This document shows, one piece after another, positions 21,590-32,588 of a stretch of DNA of 64,000 nt. The stretch spans positions 496,103,180 through 496,167,179 of the forward strand of contig CM022298.1 of the NCBI GenBank assembly GCA_011799875.1, written 5' to 3'. Under the pieces are notes generated by a model, which had not been told where the DNA came from, did no database searches, and saw nothing but the letters and a program-made list of their open reading frames with translations. The stretch comes from Thinopyrum elongatum (Eukaryota > Streptophyta > Magnoliopsida > Poales > Poaceae). The translations under genes and the position numbers were made by a program. Numbering within the stretch: position 1 is the stretch's first letter; each line of letters begins with the position of its first letter.

Positions 21590-23050
21590 GCCACTAGGCA
21601 GATCGTAGTGTATATAAAAGGGGTACACCATAACCATCATAAATAAATTGGGAAAGCATAATTGATGGAAAATACGGGGTTGTATTGCCGCTACTAATTT
21701 AAAGCATATCGATCACCTATAGGCCAGCTCTATTCATCTAAAGGCGCACTATTATTACTATCAGTCTAGTCTATCAAAGACCGCACAGCTCCCACCATTT
21801 CCTGGATATTATGGCAGACCAACTCGAAGTGCTGAAATCATCTTGCAGAAGTGGCCCAATAGAGCTGTCGACTGCAGATGTCCCTGCTCCCCTTCCTGAC
21901 AAGGACATACTGTACTTACTAAAGAAGAACAGAAGAGGAACATGTTAAAGAATAGAAGGGGAAGCATATTATTGAGATTCTGCTTCTTTCTATACAATGT
22001 TGGTTGCCCACCCAAGATGAATCAGAGTGCCCAAAGAAATGTCATTCCATGATGTCTCTCTATATGTGGCCACATGCATTTGGAAACTCAAGTGGGAGCA
22101 TTAGCTGACCAATTAAATGTGTGTCTATTAACTAATGTCAGTATCATATCACATTTGTATTTGAAGAAGTAAGCTTTGGACGTATGATTGGTGTGTTATT
22201 TAGCTTCAAGAGTGGACTGTTGCTAGTACGACACAAAGCACCTACACAGATCATAGTGTAGATATAATGGGAAAACCCTAAGCATCACGAGTAAAATCAG
22301 GAGAGTGGAACTTGCTGGAAAATATGGGCTAGTATTGCCGGTACGGCTAGAAAGGCTTCGGATACCAGCTCCCTTCAACTGAAGGCGCAGTGTTGTTACT
22401 ATCTGTCTAACTCTCAAAGGCGACATAGCTCCCAACATTTCTTGGATATTATGGCAGACCAGCACGAAGAGTTCAAAGCGTCCATGACAAGTGACCGAAT
22501 AGACCTGTACACTTCAAATGTCCCTGCTCCTCTTCACTACAAGGAACATACTGTACTACTATTATACTCCCTCTGTTCCTAAATATAAGTCTTTGTAGAG
22601 ATAGCACTATGGATCACATACGGATGTATATAGATACATTTTAGAGTGTAGATTCACTCATTTTGCTCCATATGTAGTCCATGGAGGAACCTCTACAAAG
22701 ACTTATATTTACGAACGGAGAGAGTACTTATTAAAGAAGAACAGAAGAGGAACATGCTAAAGAAGAGCAAGCAGATTTTGGATAATAAAATGTTTGTTGC
22801 CCACACATGATGAACCAGAGAGCATAAAGAATGCAACTCCCTGCTGTCTCTCTATATGTGGCGCACATGCTTTTCGAAAGTAAAGTAGGAACATTAGCTG
22901 ACCAATTAAATGTTCTCTGTTATAGTAATATTAGCATCATATCAGATTCGTATTTGAGCAACTAAGTTTGGAATTATGAGTGGCATGTAGTTTAGCTTGA
23001 TGGGTTGAGGAGCAGTGCTAGCACGTCTCGAAGCACCTAGGATGATGGTA
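21590..23050. repeat. Tandem duplication, ~650-bp unit, two copies plus a start of a third
   Basis: Copy A (about 21590-22190) and copy B (about 22240-23000) share a long series of blocks, including GGATATTATGGCAGACCA, AATGTCCCTGCTCC and AAAGAAGAACAGAAGAGGAA in the same order. Copy B is longer because a Stowaway MITE (22567-22724) sits in it. A third copy appears to begin at about 23000 and to resume near 23490 after the inverted-repeat-bounded segment. No coding function is seen. Confidence 0.75.
22567..22724. mobile_element. Stowaway MITE (Athos-like)
   Basis: The element starts CTCCCTCTGTTCCTAAATAT and ends in its inverse, with TA on both sides (22565-22566 and 22725-22726). Nearly the whole 158 bp can fold on itself, and it contains the two opposite blocks around CACTCATTTTGCTCC. 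It matches my memory of the wheat Stowaway family Athos. Its absence from copy A of the duplication shows that it inserted after the duplication. Confidence 0.9.
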
Positions 23051-23089
23051 CAGAATATAAAGGGAATGTCTACATCCAAGTCCCCTGAC

Positions 23090-23475
23090 TTTTGTCATTT
23101 GGGTCAGTCGACCATTTCAGGTGGTTGGATGAAGATCCTACATCTCCTAACCCTTCTTATTCCTCGCCTCTTATTCCTCCCCTACAGACCACCGCACGGG
23201 CCACCGACCGAACCACCGGCCCCTGCCCTCCCCTGAACCGCCCACAACCTCCGTTCTTCCGCCGCCCCCGGCCATCCCTCTAGCCACCCCCCAACCCGCG
23301 TTGAGTTTTGCCTCTGGTGAGGCCCCACCACAGCCCGATGACCATCCCCCACAACCACTATCCCCACCCGAAACCCTAAGATAGATAATGGGGCAGCCCT
23401 CCGGTGAGCCCCTTCCTTCCCTCCGGTGAACTCCGGCAAACTCTCAAAAATGGACTGACCCCAAATTGAAATTCA
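23090..23475. other. GC-rich segment bounded by ~20-bp inverted repeats
   Basis: ATTTGGGTCAGTCGACCATTT near 23098 and the inverse ATGGACTGACCCCAAAT near 23450 bound a pyrimidine-rich, C-heavy segment that interrupts the tandem duplication. A further CAGTCGACTG palindrome follows at about 23474. It could be a small non-autonomous DNA element or a captured 5' untranslated region. ORFs inside it are low-complexity Pro-rich. Confidence 0.4.
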
Positions 23476-23655
23476 GTCGACTGTCATTTAAGCTAATGTG
23501 GAATATAAAAGGGGAAAACCATAAGCATTGCGAGTATAGTGGTGAGCGTGCCATGGCGGACCTGAAGGTGCAAATCGGACAAAGGCAACTTCGCATTCAA
23601 CTAACAAGTAAGATTCTAACTGATGGACAAGAAATCACAGTAAAATAGTGGCGAT

Positions 23656-24054
23656 CTATTTTCCTGCTAAGATAAATAACTTGAGCAAATACGAAATAGT
23701 ACCGCCTTTGGTGTGGCTTCGTGTAAGCATCTGCTGAGACATTGAGGGTGCTGCGATAGCGATGGCTGTCAGCGGCGTGGAAGCAGATCTAGGAGGGCAG
23801 ACGGTGGCGGCGAGGGAAATATCCTGACACGGTGGACGAGATGGTCGTAGGAGCGGCCTCAGCAAGGTGGACGACGACGCGGATGAAGCGAGAGGACGTG
23901 ATGCAAGGATCATGGTCCGAAGCCATGGATGAGAGAGGTCGATCTCTTGTAATGGACGATGGCGTCGGGGTATCAGCTCCGACATGGTGGAGGAGGACGA
24001 CAGTGGATGGGGTGGCGGACGAAGGAGACTCGGGTGGAGAGGGTGTTTTGGCAC
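23656..24054 (-). CDS. Pro/Ser-rich ORF, weakly supported
   Basis: A 132-codon minus-strand ORF, or its shorter version from an internal Met (MSELIPRRHRPLQEIDL) near 23985, has the GC-rich, Ser/Pro/Ala composition of first exons of transposon-carried genes. No domain is recognised and overlapping ORFs exist on both strands. It could be the first exon of a minus-strand gene continuing leftward, because a donor-like GGTA context is not excluded, but nothing firm can be said. Confidence 0.25.
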   Translation of the reverse strand: MPKHPLHPSLLRPPPHPLSSSSTMSELIPRRHRPLQEIDLSHPWLRTMILASRPLASSASSSTLLRPLLRPSRPPCQDISLAATVCPPRSASTPLTAIAIAAPSMSQQMLTRSHTKGGTISYLLKLFILAGK

Positions 24055-25250
24055 CCATGGAGTACGAATGGGGAAATGGAGGGAGAGAGGTAGGGGGAAC
24101 CATGTCTTCAGGACGTGTTTGTCTCAAATGCGAGGAAATTTACAAACTTAGCTCCTGTTTAAAATTTCTGACATCACAACAATATTGGTCGGTTGGGGAT
24201 AGGACGGTAATCTCGCATACACCGAATATTTGCCGACGGAGATTTCGGCCGAGGAGAGTTAGTTCTGGCGCCCACCGTGTATGAATCCGGGTGAGAGGCG
24301 ATTTCGGCCGAGGAGAGATTGTGTTTTGGCTCTGGGTGAGAGGCGGTTATGTCACGTTTGAGTGAAATTACAAACCTTCCCCTATCTACACCTATACAAA
24401 TCGAGCCGACAGGTTTTGCATGTCAGGGATAGGCAGTAATTTCCATCTCCCCGATTTTGGTTTCGGGCGGTTACGGCCGAGCAGGGACTGCATCTTTCGC
24501 CGCTTCGTTCAAATTTTGGGAGAAAAAGCTTGCACATTTACCGTGCCAACTCAATTCGAATCCATTTTGTATTCTTTTTTTTCGGGTAGGATCCATTTTG
24601 TATTCCAATACAAATCTATATACATCATTTTTTATATATACTTTCAAAAGCACAACACCCTTTATACATAAATATGGTTTACAGATGGCATGATCTCAGA
24701 TTCATATGGCTGAATCCATCTTAATTTGAATTTTCAAATATTTGAAACAACTTTATGTTGAAATCCAATGTATGCATTCCTCGCTAACTGTCTCCAATTA
24801 ATGTGTGCTTCATGCATTCTTTTTACTTCTCAAACACGTATAATGTGTTTGACACACGCGACATATATAGTGTAATCATGTTTAGACATTAATTGCATAT
24901 AAACCATGCATTGTCTCTAATTAAAAAAAATCAATGGATCACTAATATTGATAAACTAAATAACATTACACGTGTCCCGAATTCAAATGAATATGCATGT
25001 TTGATAGACCAATTTTCGTTATGATATTATCGATGTCCTGATCTCTATTCTAAATATTTCCATCCCCTTTAATCCAGATATTCGTCTCATATAGCTATCA
25101 CTCATGCCTTATATATCTCTCTAGACCTATATGCCTTCACCATCTCTCGGGTATCTCTCGTGCTACTTGTATGTCGATAGTAGTCTTTTATCTTCGTAAC
25201 ACACTGACGGCACTCTCTCCCTTGACCTTCACTCTATCTCTCTCTAAGTA
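24055..25250. other. Non-coding DNA, first with CGGCCGAGGAGAG repeats, then AT-rich
   Basis: Between 24235 and 24330 the phrase ATTTCGGCCGAGGAGAG occurs twice about 60 bp apart, along with repeated GTGAGAGGCG. From 24560 to 25100 the sequence is AT-rich with no ORF of note, and it grades into pyrimidine-rich DNA. No gene is seen. Confidence 0.5.
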
Positions 25251-25761
25251 TATCTCGCTCCCTGCTATGTGTCTCTAACTATGATTCTCCCTGTGAAATC
25301 TATTTCTCTCACACAAACACAAACTTTGTCTCCCTGGGTCTCATTTCTCTCTACTATTCCCCTGTATGCCGCTCACACACACCCTCTCACTCAGAGATGT
25401 CTCACGCTCCCTATGTCTCAATAGCTACAACTCTCCCTCTTAAATCTCTCTCTCTCTCACACACACAAACACAAACTCCATCTCCCAGGGCCTCATATCT
25501 CTCCAGCATTCCCTTGTATGCCCCTCACACACACCCTCTCTCCCTAGGGATATCTCGCGTTCCCTAATATGTCTCTCTAGCTACGATTCTCCTTGTGAAA
25601 TATCTTTCTCTCTTGCAAACACAAATTAAAACTCCGTCTCTCGGGATCTCATTTCTCTCTAATATTCATTTGTATGTCACTCACATACACCCTCTCTCTA
25701 TCTCTCTCACACCCACACACATAACTCAACCTTCTAATCTACTCGACTCTTAACTCTAACA
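25251..25761. repeat. Pyrimidine-rich tandem repeat, ~150-bp unit (left of Angela)
   Basis: Units start near 25251, 25397 and 25551, each with ATATCTCGCKYTCCCT, CTACRATTCTCCYTGTGAAAT, ACACAAACACAAACT and CACACACACCCTCTC blocks. The top strand is strongly CT/CA-biased. The array is cut at 25761 by Angela R3 and pyrimidine-rich repeats continue at 42020. The 5 bp TAACA at 25757-25761 are the R3 target duplication. Confidence 0.8.
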
Positions 25762-27537
25762 TGTTGGGAAACGTTGCATGGAAAACAAATAAATTTCTAC
25801 GCTCACACAAGATCTATCCATGGAGATGCATAGCAACGAGAGGGGAGAGTGTGTCTACATATCCTCGTAGACCGTAAGCGGAAGCGTTTAGTAATGCGGT
25901 TGATGTAGTCGAACTTTTTCATGATCCAATCGATCAAATACCGAACGTACGGCACCTCCGCAGTCAGCACACGTTCAGCTCGGTGATGTCCTCGCCTTCT
26001 TGATCCAGCAAAATGGGTGAAGTAGTGGATGAGTTCCAGCAGCACGACGGCGTGGTGATGGTGGTGGTGATGCTATCTACGCAGGGCTTCGCCTCAGCAC
26101 TCCGAAAATATGACCGAGGGACAAAACTGTGGAGAGGGGCGCCACACACGGCTAATAGATTGTCGTGGTTATGTGTGGCGCCCCCCTCCCACATATATAT
26201 AGGTGGGGGGAGAGGGGAGGCAGCCAGGAGGCACCCCAAGTGGGGCCGAATCCCACTTGGGCTCCTACCCCAAGCCGCCCCCCTTCCTTGTTTGTGTGCG
26301 GGAGGAAGGCAGGGGAGGTGGCGCCCCCCCCCCAATTCCTTTCTCACATGAGGAGGGAAAGGCAGGAGGGGCCAACCCTCCCCCTTTCCTTCCCCTAGGG
26401 CCGGCAGCCAGGGAGAGGGGCGCGCCAGCCCTCTTGTGGGCTGGTGTGTTCCTCCTCTTGGCCCATTAGGCCCATAGACCTCCCGGGGGCGTCCGGAACC
26501 CCTTCCGGCGATCCGATGACTACCCGGTGCACTCCGAAACTCTTCCGGTGTCCAAATAGTATCGTCCTATATATCAATCTTTACCTCCGGACCATTTCGG
26601 AGCTCCTCGTCATGTCCGTAATCTTATCCAGGACTCCGAACAACATTCGGTCACCAAATCATATAACTCATATAACACTATATCGTCAACGAACATTAAG
26701 CGTGCGGACCCTACGGGTTCGAGAACTATGTAGACATGATCGAGACACCTCACCGGTCAATAACCAATAGCGGAACCTGGATGCCCATATTGGTTCCTAC
26801 ATATTCTACGAAGATCTTTATCGGTCGAACCTTGTGACAACATATGTAATTCCCTTTGTCTATCGCTATGTTACTTGCCCGAGATTCGATCATCTGTATC
26901 TTCATACCTAGTTCAATCTCGTTACCGGCAAGTCTCTTTACTAGTTCCATAATACATCATCTCATAACTAACTCCTTAGTCACTTTGCTTGCAAGCTTCT
27001 TGTGATGTGTATTACCGAGAGGGCCCAGAGATACCTCTCCGATAAACGAAGTGACAAATCCTAATCTCGATCCATGCCAAATCAACAGACACCTTCGGAG
27101 ATACCTGTAGAGCATCTTTATGATCACCCAATTACGTTGTGATGTTTAATAGCACACAAGGTATTCCTTCGGTATCCGGGAGTTGCATGATCTCATAGTC
27201 GAAGGAATATGTATTTGACATTAAGAAAGCAATAGCAATAAACTGAACGATCATATGCTAAGCTAACGGATGGGTCTTGTCCATCACATCATTCTCCTAA
27301 TGATGTGATCCCGTTATCAAGTGACAACACATGTCTATGGTTAGGAAACCTTAACCATCTTTGATCAACAAGCTAGTCTAGTAGAGGCTCACTAGGGACA
27401 CGGTATTTGTTTATGTATCCACACATGTATTTAAGTTTCCAATCAATACAATTCTAACATGAATAATAAACCTTTATCATGAATAAGGAAATATAAAATA
27501 ACAACTTTATTATTGCTTCTAGGGCATATTTCCTTCA
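25762..27537 (-). repeat. 3' LTR of Angela R3
   Basis: This 1776-bp LTR is collinear with 40249-42019; on the plus strand it starts TGTTGGGAAACG and ends TTTCCTTCA. Differences are mostly transitions (about 20 in the first 290 bp by eye). It includes a C-rich run near 26320. All ORFs in 25803-26950 lie inside the LTR and are not genes. Confidence 0.93.
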
Positions 27538-27552
27538 GTCTCCCACTTGCAC
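27538..27552 (-). other. Polypurine tract of R3
   Basis: On the minus strand GTGCAAGTGGGAGAC lies directly before the 3' LTR start TGAAGG. Confidence 0.8.
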
Positions 27553-27570
27553 TAGAGTCAATAAGCTAGA

Positions 27571-30500
27571 TTACATTGTAATGAATATAACACCCATGGA
27601 GTCTTGGTGCTGATCATGTTTTGCTCGCGGAAGAGGCTTAGTCAACGGGTCTGCTACAATCAGATCCGTATGTATTTTGCAAATCTCTATGTCTCCATCC
27701 TTGACCTTTTCACGGATGCAGTTGAAGTGTCTGTTGATGTTTTTGGTTCTCTTGTGAAACCTGGATTCCTTCGCTAAGGCAATTACTCCAGTGTTGTCAC
27801 AAAAGATTTTCATTGGACCTGATGCACTGGGTATTACACCCAGATCGGATATGAAATCCTTCATCCAGACTCCTTCATGCGCTGCTTCTGAAGCAGCCAT
27901 GTATTCCGCTTCACACGTAGATCCCGCCACGACGCTCTGCTTGGAACTGCACCAACTGACAGCTTTACCATTCAATATAAATACGTATCCGATTTGTGAC
28001 TTGGAGTCATCCGAATCAGTGTCAAAGCTAGCATCGACGTAACCATTTACGACGAGATCCTCGTCACCTCCATAAACGAGAAACATATCCTTGGTCCTTT
28101 TCAGGTACTTCAGGATATTCTTGACCGCTGTCCAGTGATCCACTCCTGGATTACTTTGGTACCTCCCTGCCAAACTTATGGCAAGGCACACATCAGGTCT
28201 GGTACACAGCATAGCATACATGATAGAACCTATGGCTGAGGCATAGGGAATGACTTTCATTTTCTATCTATCTTCTGCAGTGGTCGGGCTTTGAGTCTGA
28301 CTCAATTTCACACCTTGTAACACAGGCAAGAACCCTTTATTTGACTAATCCATTTTGAACTTCTTCAAAACTTTGTCAAGGCATGTGCTTTGTGAAAGTC
28401 CTATTAAGTGTCTCGATCTATCCCTATAGATCTTGATGCCCAATATATAAGCAGCTTCACCGAGGTCTTTCATTGAAATTTCTTATTCAAGTATCCTTTT
28501 ATGCTATCCAGAAATTCTATATCATTTCCAATCAACAATATGTCATCCACGTATAATATCAGAAATGCTACAGAGCTCCCACTCACTTTCTTGTAAATAC
28601 AGGCTTCACCGTAAGTCTGTATAAAACCATATGCTTTGATCACCTCATCAAAGCGTATATTCCAACTCTGAGATGCTTGCACTAGTCCATAGATGGATCG
28701 CTGGAGCTTGCACACTTTGTTAGCACCTTTAGCATCGACAAAACCTTCTAGTTGCATCATATACAACTCTTCTTTAAGAAATCCATTAAGGAATGCAGTT
28801 TTGACATCCATTTGCCAGATTTCATAATTATAAAATGCGGCAATTGCTAACATGATTCAGACAGATTTAAGCATCGCTACGGGTGAGAAAGTCTCATCGT
28901 ACTCGACCCCTTGAACTTGTCAAAAACCTTTTGCGACAAGTCGAGCTTTGTAGATAGTAACATTACCATCAGCGTCAGTCTTCTTCTTGAAGATCCATTT
29001 ATTCTCAATTGCTTGCCGATCATCGGGCAAGTCCACCAAAGTCCATACTTTGTTCTCATACATGGATCCTATCTCAGATTTCATGGCCTCAAGCCATCTG
29101 TCGGAATCTAGGCTCATCATAGCTTCTTCATAGTTCGTAGGTTTGCCTTGGTCTAATAACATGACTTCCAGGACAGGATTATCGTACCACTCTGGTGCGG
29201 ATCGTGCTCTGGTCAACCTACGAAGTTCAGTAGTAACTTGATCTGAAGTTTCATGATCATCATCATCATTAGCTTCCTCTCTAGTTGGTGTAGGCGTCAC
29301 GGGAACAATTTTCTCTGATGTACTACTTTCCAATTCGAGAGAAGGTACAATTACCTCATCAAGTTCTACTTTCCTCCCACTCACTTCTTTCGAGAGAAAC
29401 TCCTTCTCTAGAAAGGATCCATTCTTGGCAACAAAGATCTTGCCTTCGGATCTGTGGTAGAAGGTGTACTCAATAGTTTCCTTAGGGTATCCTATGAAGA
29501 CGCACTTCTCCGATTTAGGTTCAAGCTTATCAGGGTGAAGCCTTTTGACATAAGCATCGCATCCCTAAACTTTAAGAAACGACAACTTAGGTTTCTTGCC
29601 AAACCACAGTTCATATGGTGTCGTCTCAACGGATTTAGATGGTGCCCTATTTAACATGAATGCGGCTGTCTCTAATGCATAACCCCAAAACGATAGTGGT
29701 AAATTGGTAAGAGACATCATAGAACGCACCATATCCAATAAAGTACGGTTACGACGTTCGGACACACCATTACACTGTGGTGTTCCATGTGGCGTGAGTT
29801 GTGAAACAATTCCACATTGTTTTAAATGAAGGCCAAACTCGTAACTCAAATATTTGCCTCCGCGATCAGATCGTAGAAACTTTATTTTCTTATTACAATG
29901 ATTCTCCACTTCACTCTGAAATTCTTTGAACTTTTCAAATGTTTCAGACTTGTGTTTCATCAAGTAGATATATCCATACCTACTCAAATAGTCTGTGAAG
30001 GTCAAAAAATAACGATACCCGCCGCATGCCTCAACACTTATCGGACCGCATACATCGGTATGTATTATTTCCAATAAGTCATTAGCTCGCTCCATTGTTC
30101 CGGAGAACGGAGTTTTAGTCATCTTGCCCATGAGTCATGGTTCGCAAGTATCAAATGATTCATAATCAAGTGATTCCAAAAGTCAATCCGCATGGAGTTT
30201 CTTCATGCGCTTTACACCAATATGACCTAAACGGCAGTGCCACAAGTATGTTGCACTATCATTATCAACTTTGCATCTTTTGGCATGAATATTATGAATA
30301 TGTGTATCAATACGATCGAGATTCAACAAGAATAGACCATTCATCAAGGGTGCATGACCATAAAAGATATTTCTCATATAAATAGAACAACCATTATTCT
30401 CCGATTTAAATGAATAACCGTCTCGTAATAAACAAGATCCAGATATAATGTTCATGCTCAACGCGGGCACTAAATAACAATTATTGAGGTCTAAAACTAA

Positions 30501-30649
30501 TCTCGAAGGTAGATGTAGAGGTAGCGTGCCGAAGGCGATCACATCGACCTTGGAATCATTCCTGACGCGCATCGTCACCTTGTCCTTAGCCAATCTTCAT
30601 TTATTACGCAGCTCCTATTTTGAGTTACAAATATGAGCAACCGAACCAG
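27571..30649 (-). pseudogene. pol: Angela pol remnant: protease end, integrase, RT, RNase H
   Basis: Reading leftward on the minus strand: the end of the protease and the pre-integrase zinc finger (30593-30183, with YLWHCRLGHIG); the integrase core (30131-29565) with HTDVCGPI, FLRSDRGGKY and ERRNRTLLD carrying the DDE residues; the RT start (29384-28920, WIFKKKTDADG); the RT core (28853-28470) with QMDVKTAFLNG and the catalytic YVDD; and RNase H (28260-27571) with GYVDASFDTD and CEAEYMA. The pieces are separated by stops near 30160, 29560, 28915, 28860 and 28265. In the integrase the usual GGEY reads GGKY, a non-catalytic change. The order is that of Copia elements. Confidence 0.92.
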
Positions 30650-30651
30650 TA

Positions 30652-30887
30652 CTCCCTCCGTTCCAAAATATAGCGCGTCCTCGGTTCCCGTGCTTCAAAT
30701 TTGACCATAAATTTAACCAACGAGACCGATTCCGGCGGGAGCAAAAGTTATACCAATGAATTCGTATTCAAAATAAGTTTTCAATTATATAATTTTGCTC
30801 CCACTGCAGTCGTTCTCGTTGGTTAAATTTATGGTCAAAGTTGAACCTCGGGAAGCACGGGCGCACTATATTTTGGAACGGTGGGAG
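30652..30887. mobile_element. Stowaway MITE inserted in the Angela protease
   Basis: The 236-bp element starts CTCCCTCCGTTCCAAAATAT and ends in its near-perfect inverse, with TA duplications at 30650-30651 and 30888-30889. It lies within the Asp-Thr-Gly codons of the R3 aspartic protease: coding up to the Asp and part of the Thr codon lies to the right, and the rest of Thr and Gly-Ser-Val to the left. Interior blocks match the MITE at 4508-4715. It can form a long hairpin. ORFs across it on either strand are spurious. Confidence 0.93.
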
Positions 30888-30889
30888 TA

Positions 30890-31628
30890 TCAAATACCCA
30901 GGTGCTACTACGAGCATTAGTAAGGTACACATCAATAACATGTATATCAAATATACCTTTGTTCACTTTGCCATCCTTCTTACCCGCCAAGTATTTGGGG
31001 CAGCTCCGCCTCCAGTGACCATTTCCTTTGCAGTAGAAGCACTCAGTTTCAGGGTTGGGTCTAGCTTTGGGCTTCTTCACGGGAGCGGCAACTTGCTTGC
31101 CATTCTTCTTGAAGTTCCCTTTCTTTCCCTTGCCCTTTTTCTTGAAACTAGTGGTCTTGTTAACCATCAACACTTGATGCTCCTTCTTGATTTCTACCTC
31201 CGCGGCTTTGAGCATTGCGAAGAGCTCGGGAATCGTTTTCATCATCTCTTGCATATTATAGTTCATCACGAAGCCTTTATAGCTTGGTGGCAGTGATTGA
31301 AGAACTCTGTCAATAACACTATCAACTGGAAGATCAACTCCCAGCTGAGTCAAGTGGTTATGATACCCAGACATTTTGAGTATGTGTTCACTGACAGAAC
31401 TATTCTCCTCCATCTTGCAGGTACAGAACTTGTTGGAGACTTCATATCTCTCAACCCGGGCATTTGCTTGAAATATTAACTTCAACTCTTGGAACATCTC
31501 ATATGCTCCATGACATTCAAAACGTCTTTGAAGTCCCAGTTCTAGGCCGTAAAGCATGGCACACTGAACTATTGAGTAGTCATCAGATCGAGCCTGCCAG
31601 ACGTTCATAACATCTCCAGTAGCTCCTG
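30890..31628 (-). pseudogene. gag: Angela gag, 3' part
   Basis: On the minus strand the capsid domain is well preserved (CAMLYGLELGLQRRFECHGA, KMEENSSVSEHILKMSG, VLQSLPPSYKGFVMNYN), followed by a Lys-rich linker and a CCHC zinc knuckle (CFYCKGNGHWRRSC). It runs into the protease as far as STWVFDT, where the MITE begins. The upstream part of gag lies at 38867-39027, beyond the inserted Gypsy element R4. Start 31608 is only the first Met after the break. The reading frame itself is open, so this domain was intact until the insertions. Confidence 0.93.
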
Positions 31629-31633
31629 CAGCA

Positions 31634-32516
31634 TGTCAGCATTCAGGGAACCAGGGTACCCAGACTTGCCTGCCTGCGGCCCACGGCGTGGCTTCATCGA
31701 CGGCCTGGTACGGCCTGTTTCCAGCATCCTCACGACAAGACCCTTGCGAGGGGCTGAGGCTCGCGAGGCGGGCGACATCAAGACCTCCGAAGGGAGCGGC
31801 CTCCCCCGGGATGCCTCCTGAGGAGCAGAGATTTCTATGCAGGTACCCACCTCATGAGGTTGAGGTGACGCAAGCCATGACGACCGAGGCCAGGCGGGCG
31901 CCAGCGGGTGCAGATAGCAGGTTTCTTCTTTGGTGCTAAGGAGGCAAGCGCAGCCGCGGGGTCCCGAGGAATCACCCCAAAGGTTTCCATTCCCGCGCAA
32001 CAAGACCAAGACCGCCAGAACGGCAGGACGGATGTCATCGCCGAGCTCACCGCAGCGTCATGACCAGAGGCTTTGCAGGCGAAGACCAACTTTCATCAGG
32101 ATAAGATGTACTACTTGTCCCCTTTCAAATTGGCCACTGTGGGATCCCTTCCCGCCTTCGTTTTGGAGGAAGAGGACCGAGGCCACTATAAATATAGGTT
32201 AGCCACCACCATAGAGGGAGAACCCCCTGGGATCAAATCCTTAGCTGACACCCACACCAGAGCAGACCTCGCGAGGTTGTTCTTCCCTTGTACTAGTTCA
32301 TCCTCTACCCCTCATGAGGCAAATCCACCACAAAGCAGGAGTAGGGTATTACACCGCGAGGTGGCCCGAACCTGGGTAAACTGTTGTGTCCATCTTCTCC
32401 CTTGTTCATCGAGCTAGGCTGTAGGGTGGCGCGTTTGGTTGCCTGATAGGTTGAGTTCTTCGCACATGCCCCAGAGTTCGAACCTTCTTTGGGTCTGCGG
32501 AGCCCTGAATCCGACA
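31634..32516 (+). repeat. 5' LTR of R4
   Basis: 883-bp LTR with a TATAAATA box at 32187-32194. It repeats CTCGCGAGG-like motifs and carries a conserved block at 32341-32390 (GGGTATTAC...GGCCCGAACCTGGGTAAA) shared with R5 and R6. It has about 19 bp near 31742-31760 that the 3' LTR lacks. Confidence 0.93.
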
Positions 32517-32540
32517 TTTGGCATGCCAGGTAGGGGCGTG
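32517..32540 (+). other. Primer-binding site region of R4
   Basis: TTTGGCATGCCAGGTAGGGG follows the LTR directly. The form TGGC-TGCCAGGTAGGGG is the usual PBS of several grass Gypsy families. I cannot name the tRNA. Confidence 0.65.
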
Positions 32541-32588
32541 TCGAAGCTTCTCTCCCACCGTTCGCTCCGCCACCGTTCTGCCGTCCCT

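Larger units (their letters stand above)
17385..24420. mobile_element. CACTA DNA transposon C2, left end; right end not found
   Basis: The element starts CACTACAAAAAACACTTCC at 17385, a canonical CACTA terminus, and cuts a transposon-protein ORF. The preceding 3 bp (TAT) could be the target duplication. A palindromic copy of the terminal motif and a GGCCC-rich subterminal array follow. No inverse terminus (GTAGTG preceded by the TIR and followed by TAT) is seen, so the right boundary given here is only where C2-like features fade. The element may continue further, across the later Angela insertion. Confidence 0.7.

Noticed and set aside
21600..21612. GTAGTGTAT as a possible right end of C2
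   Set aside because: The sequence before it does not match the inverse of the C2 terminus, and the duplicated copy at 22250 has a different reading at the same place.
25803..26950. Several Pro/Gly-rich ORFs on both strands, mirrored at 40290-41253
   Set aside because: They lie inside the two Angela LTRs.
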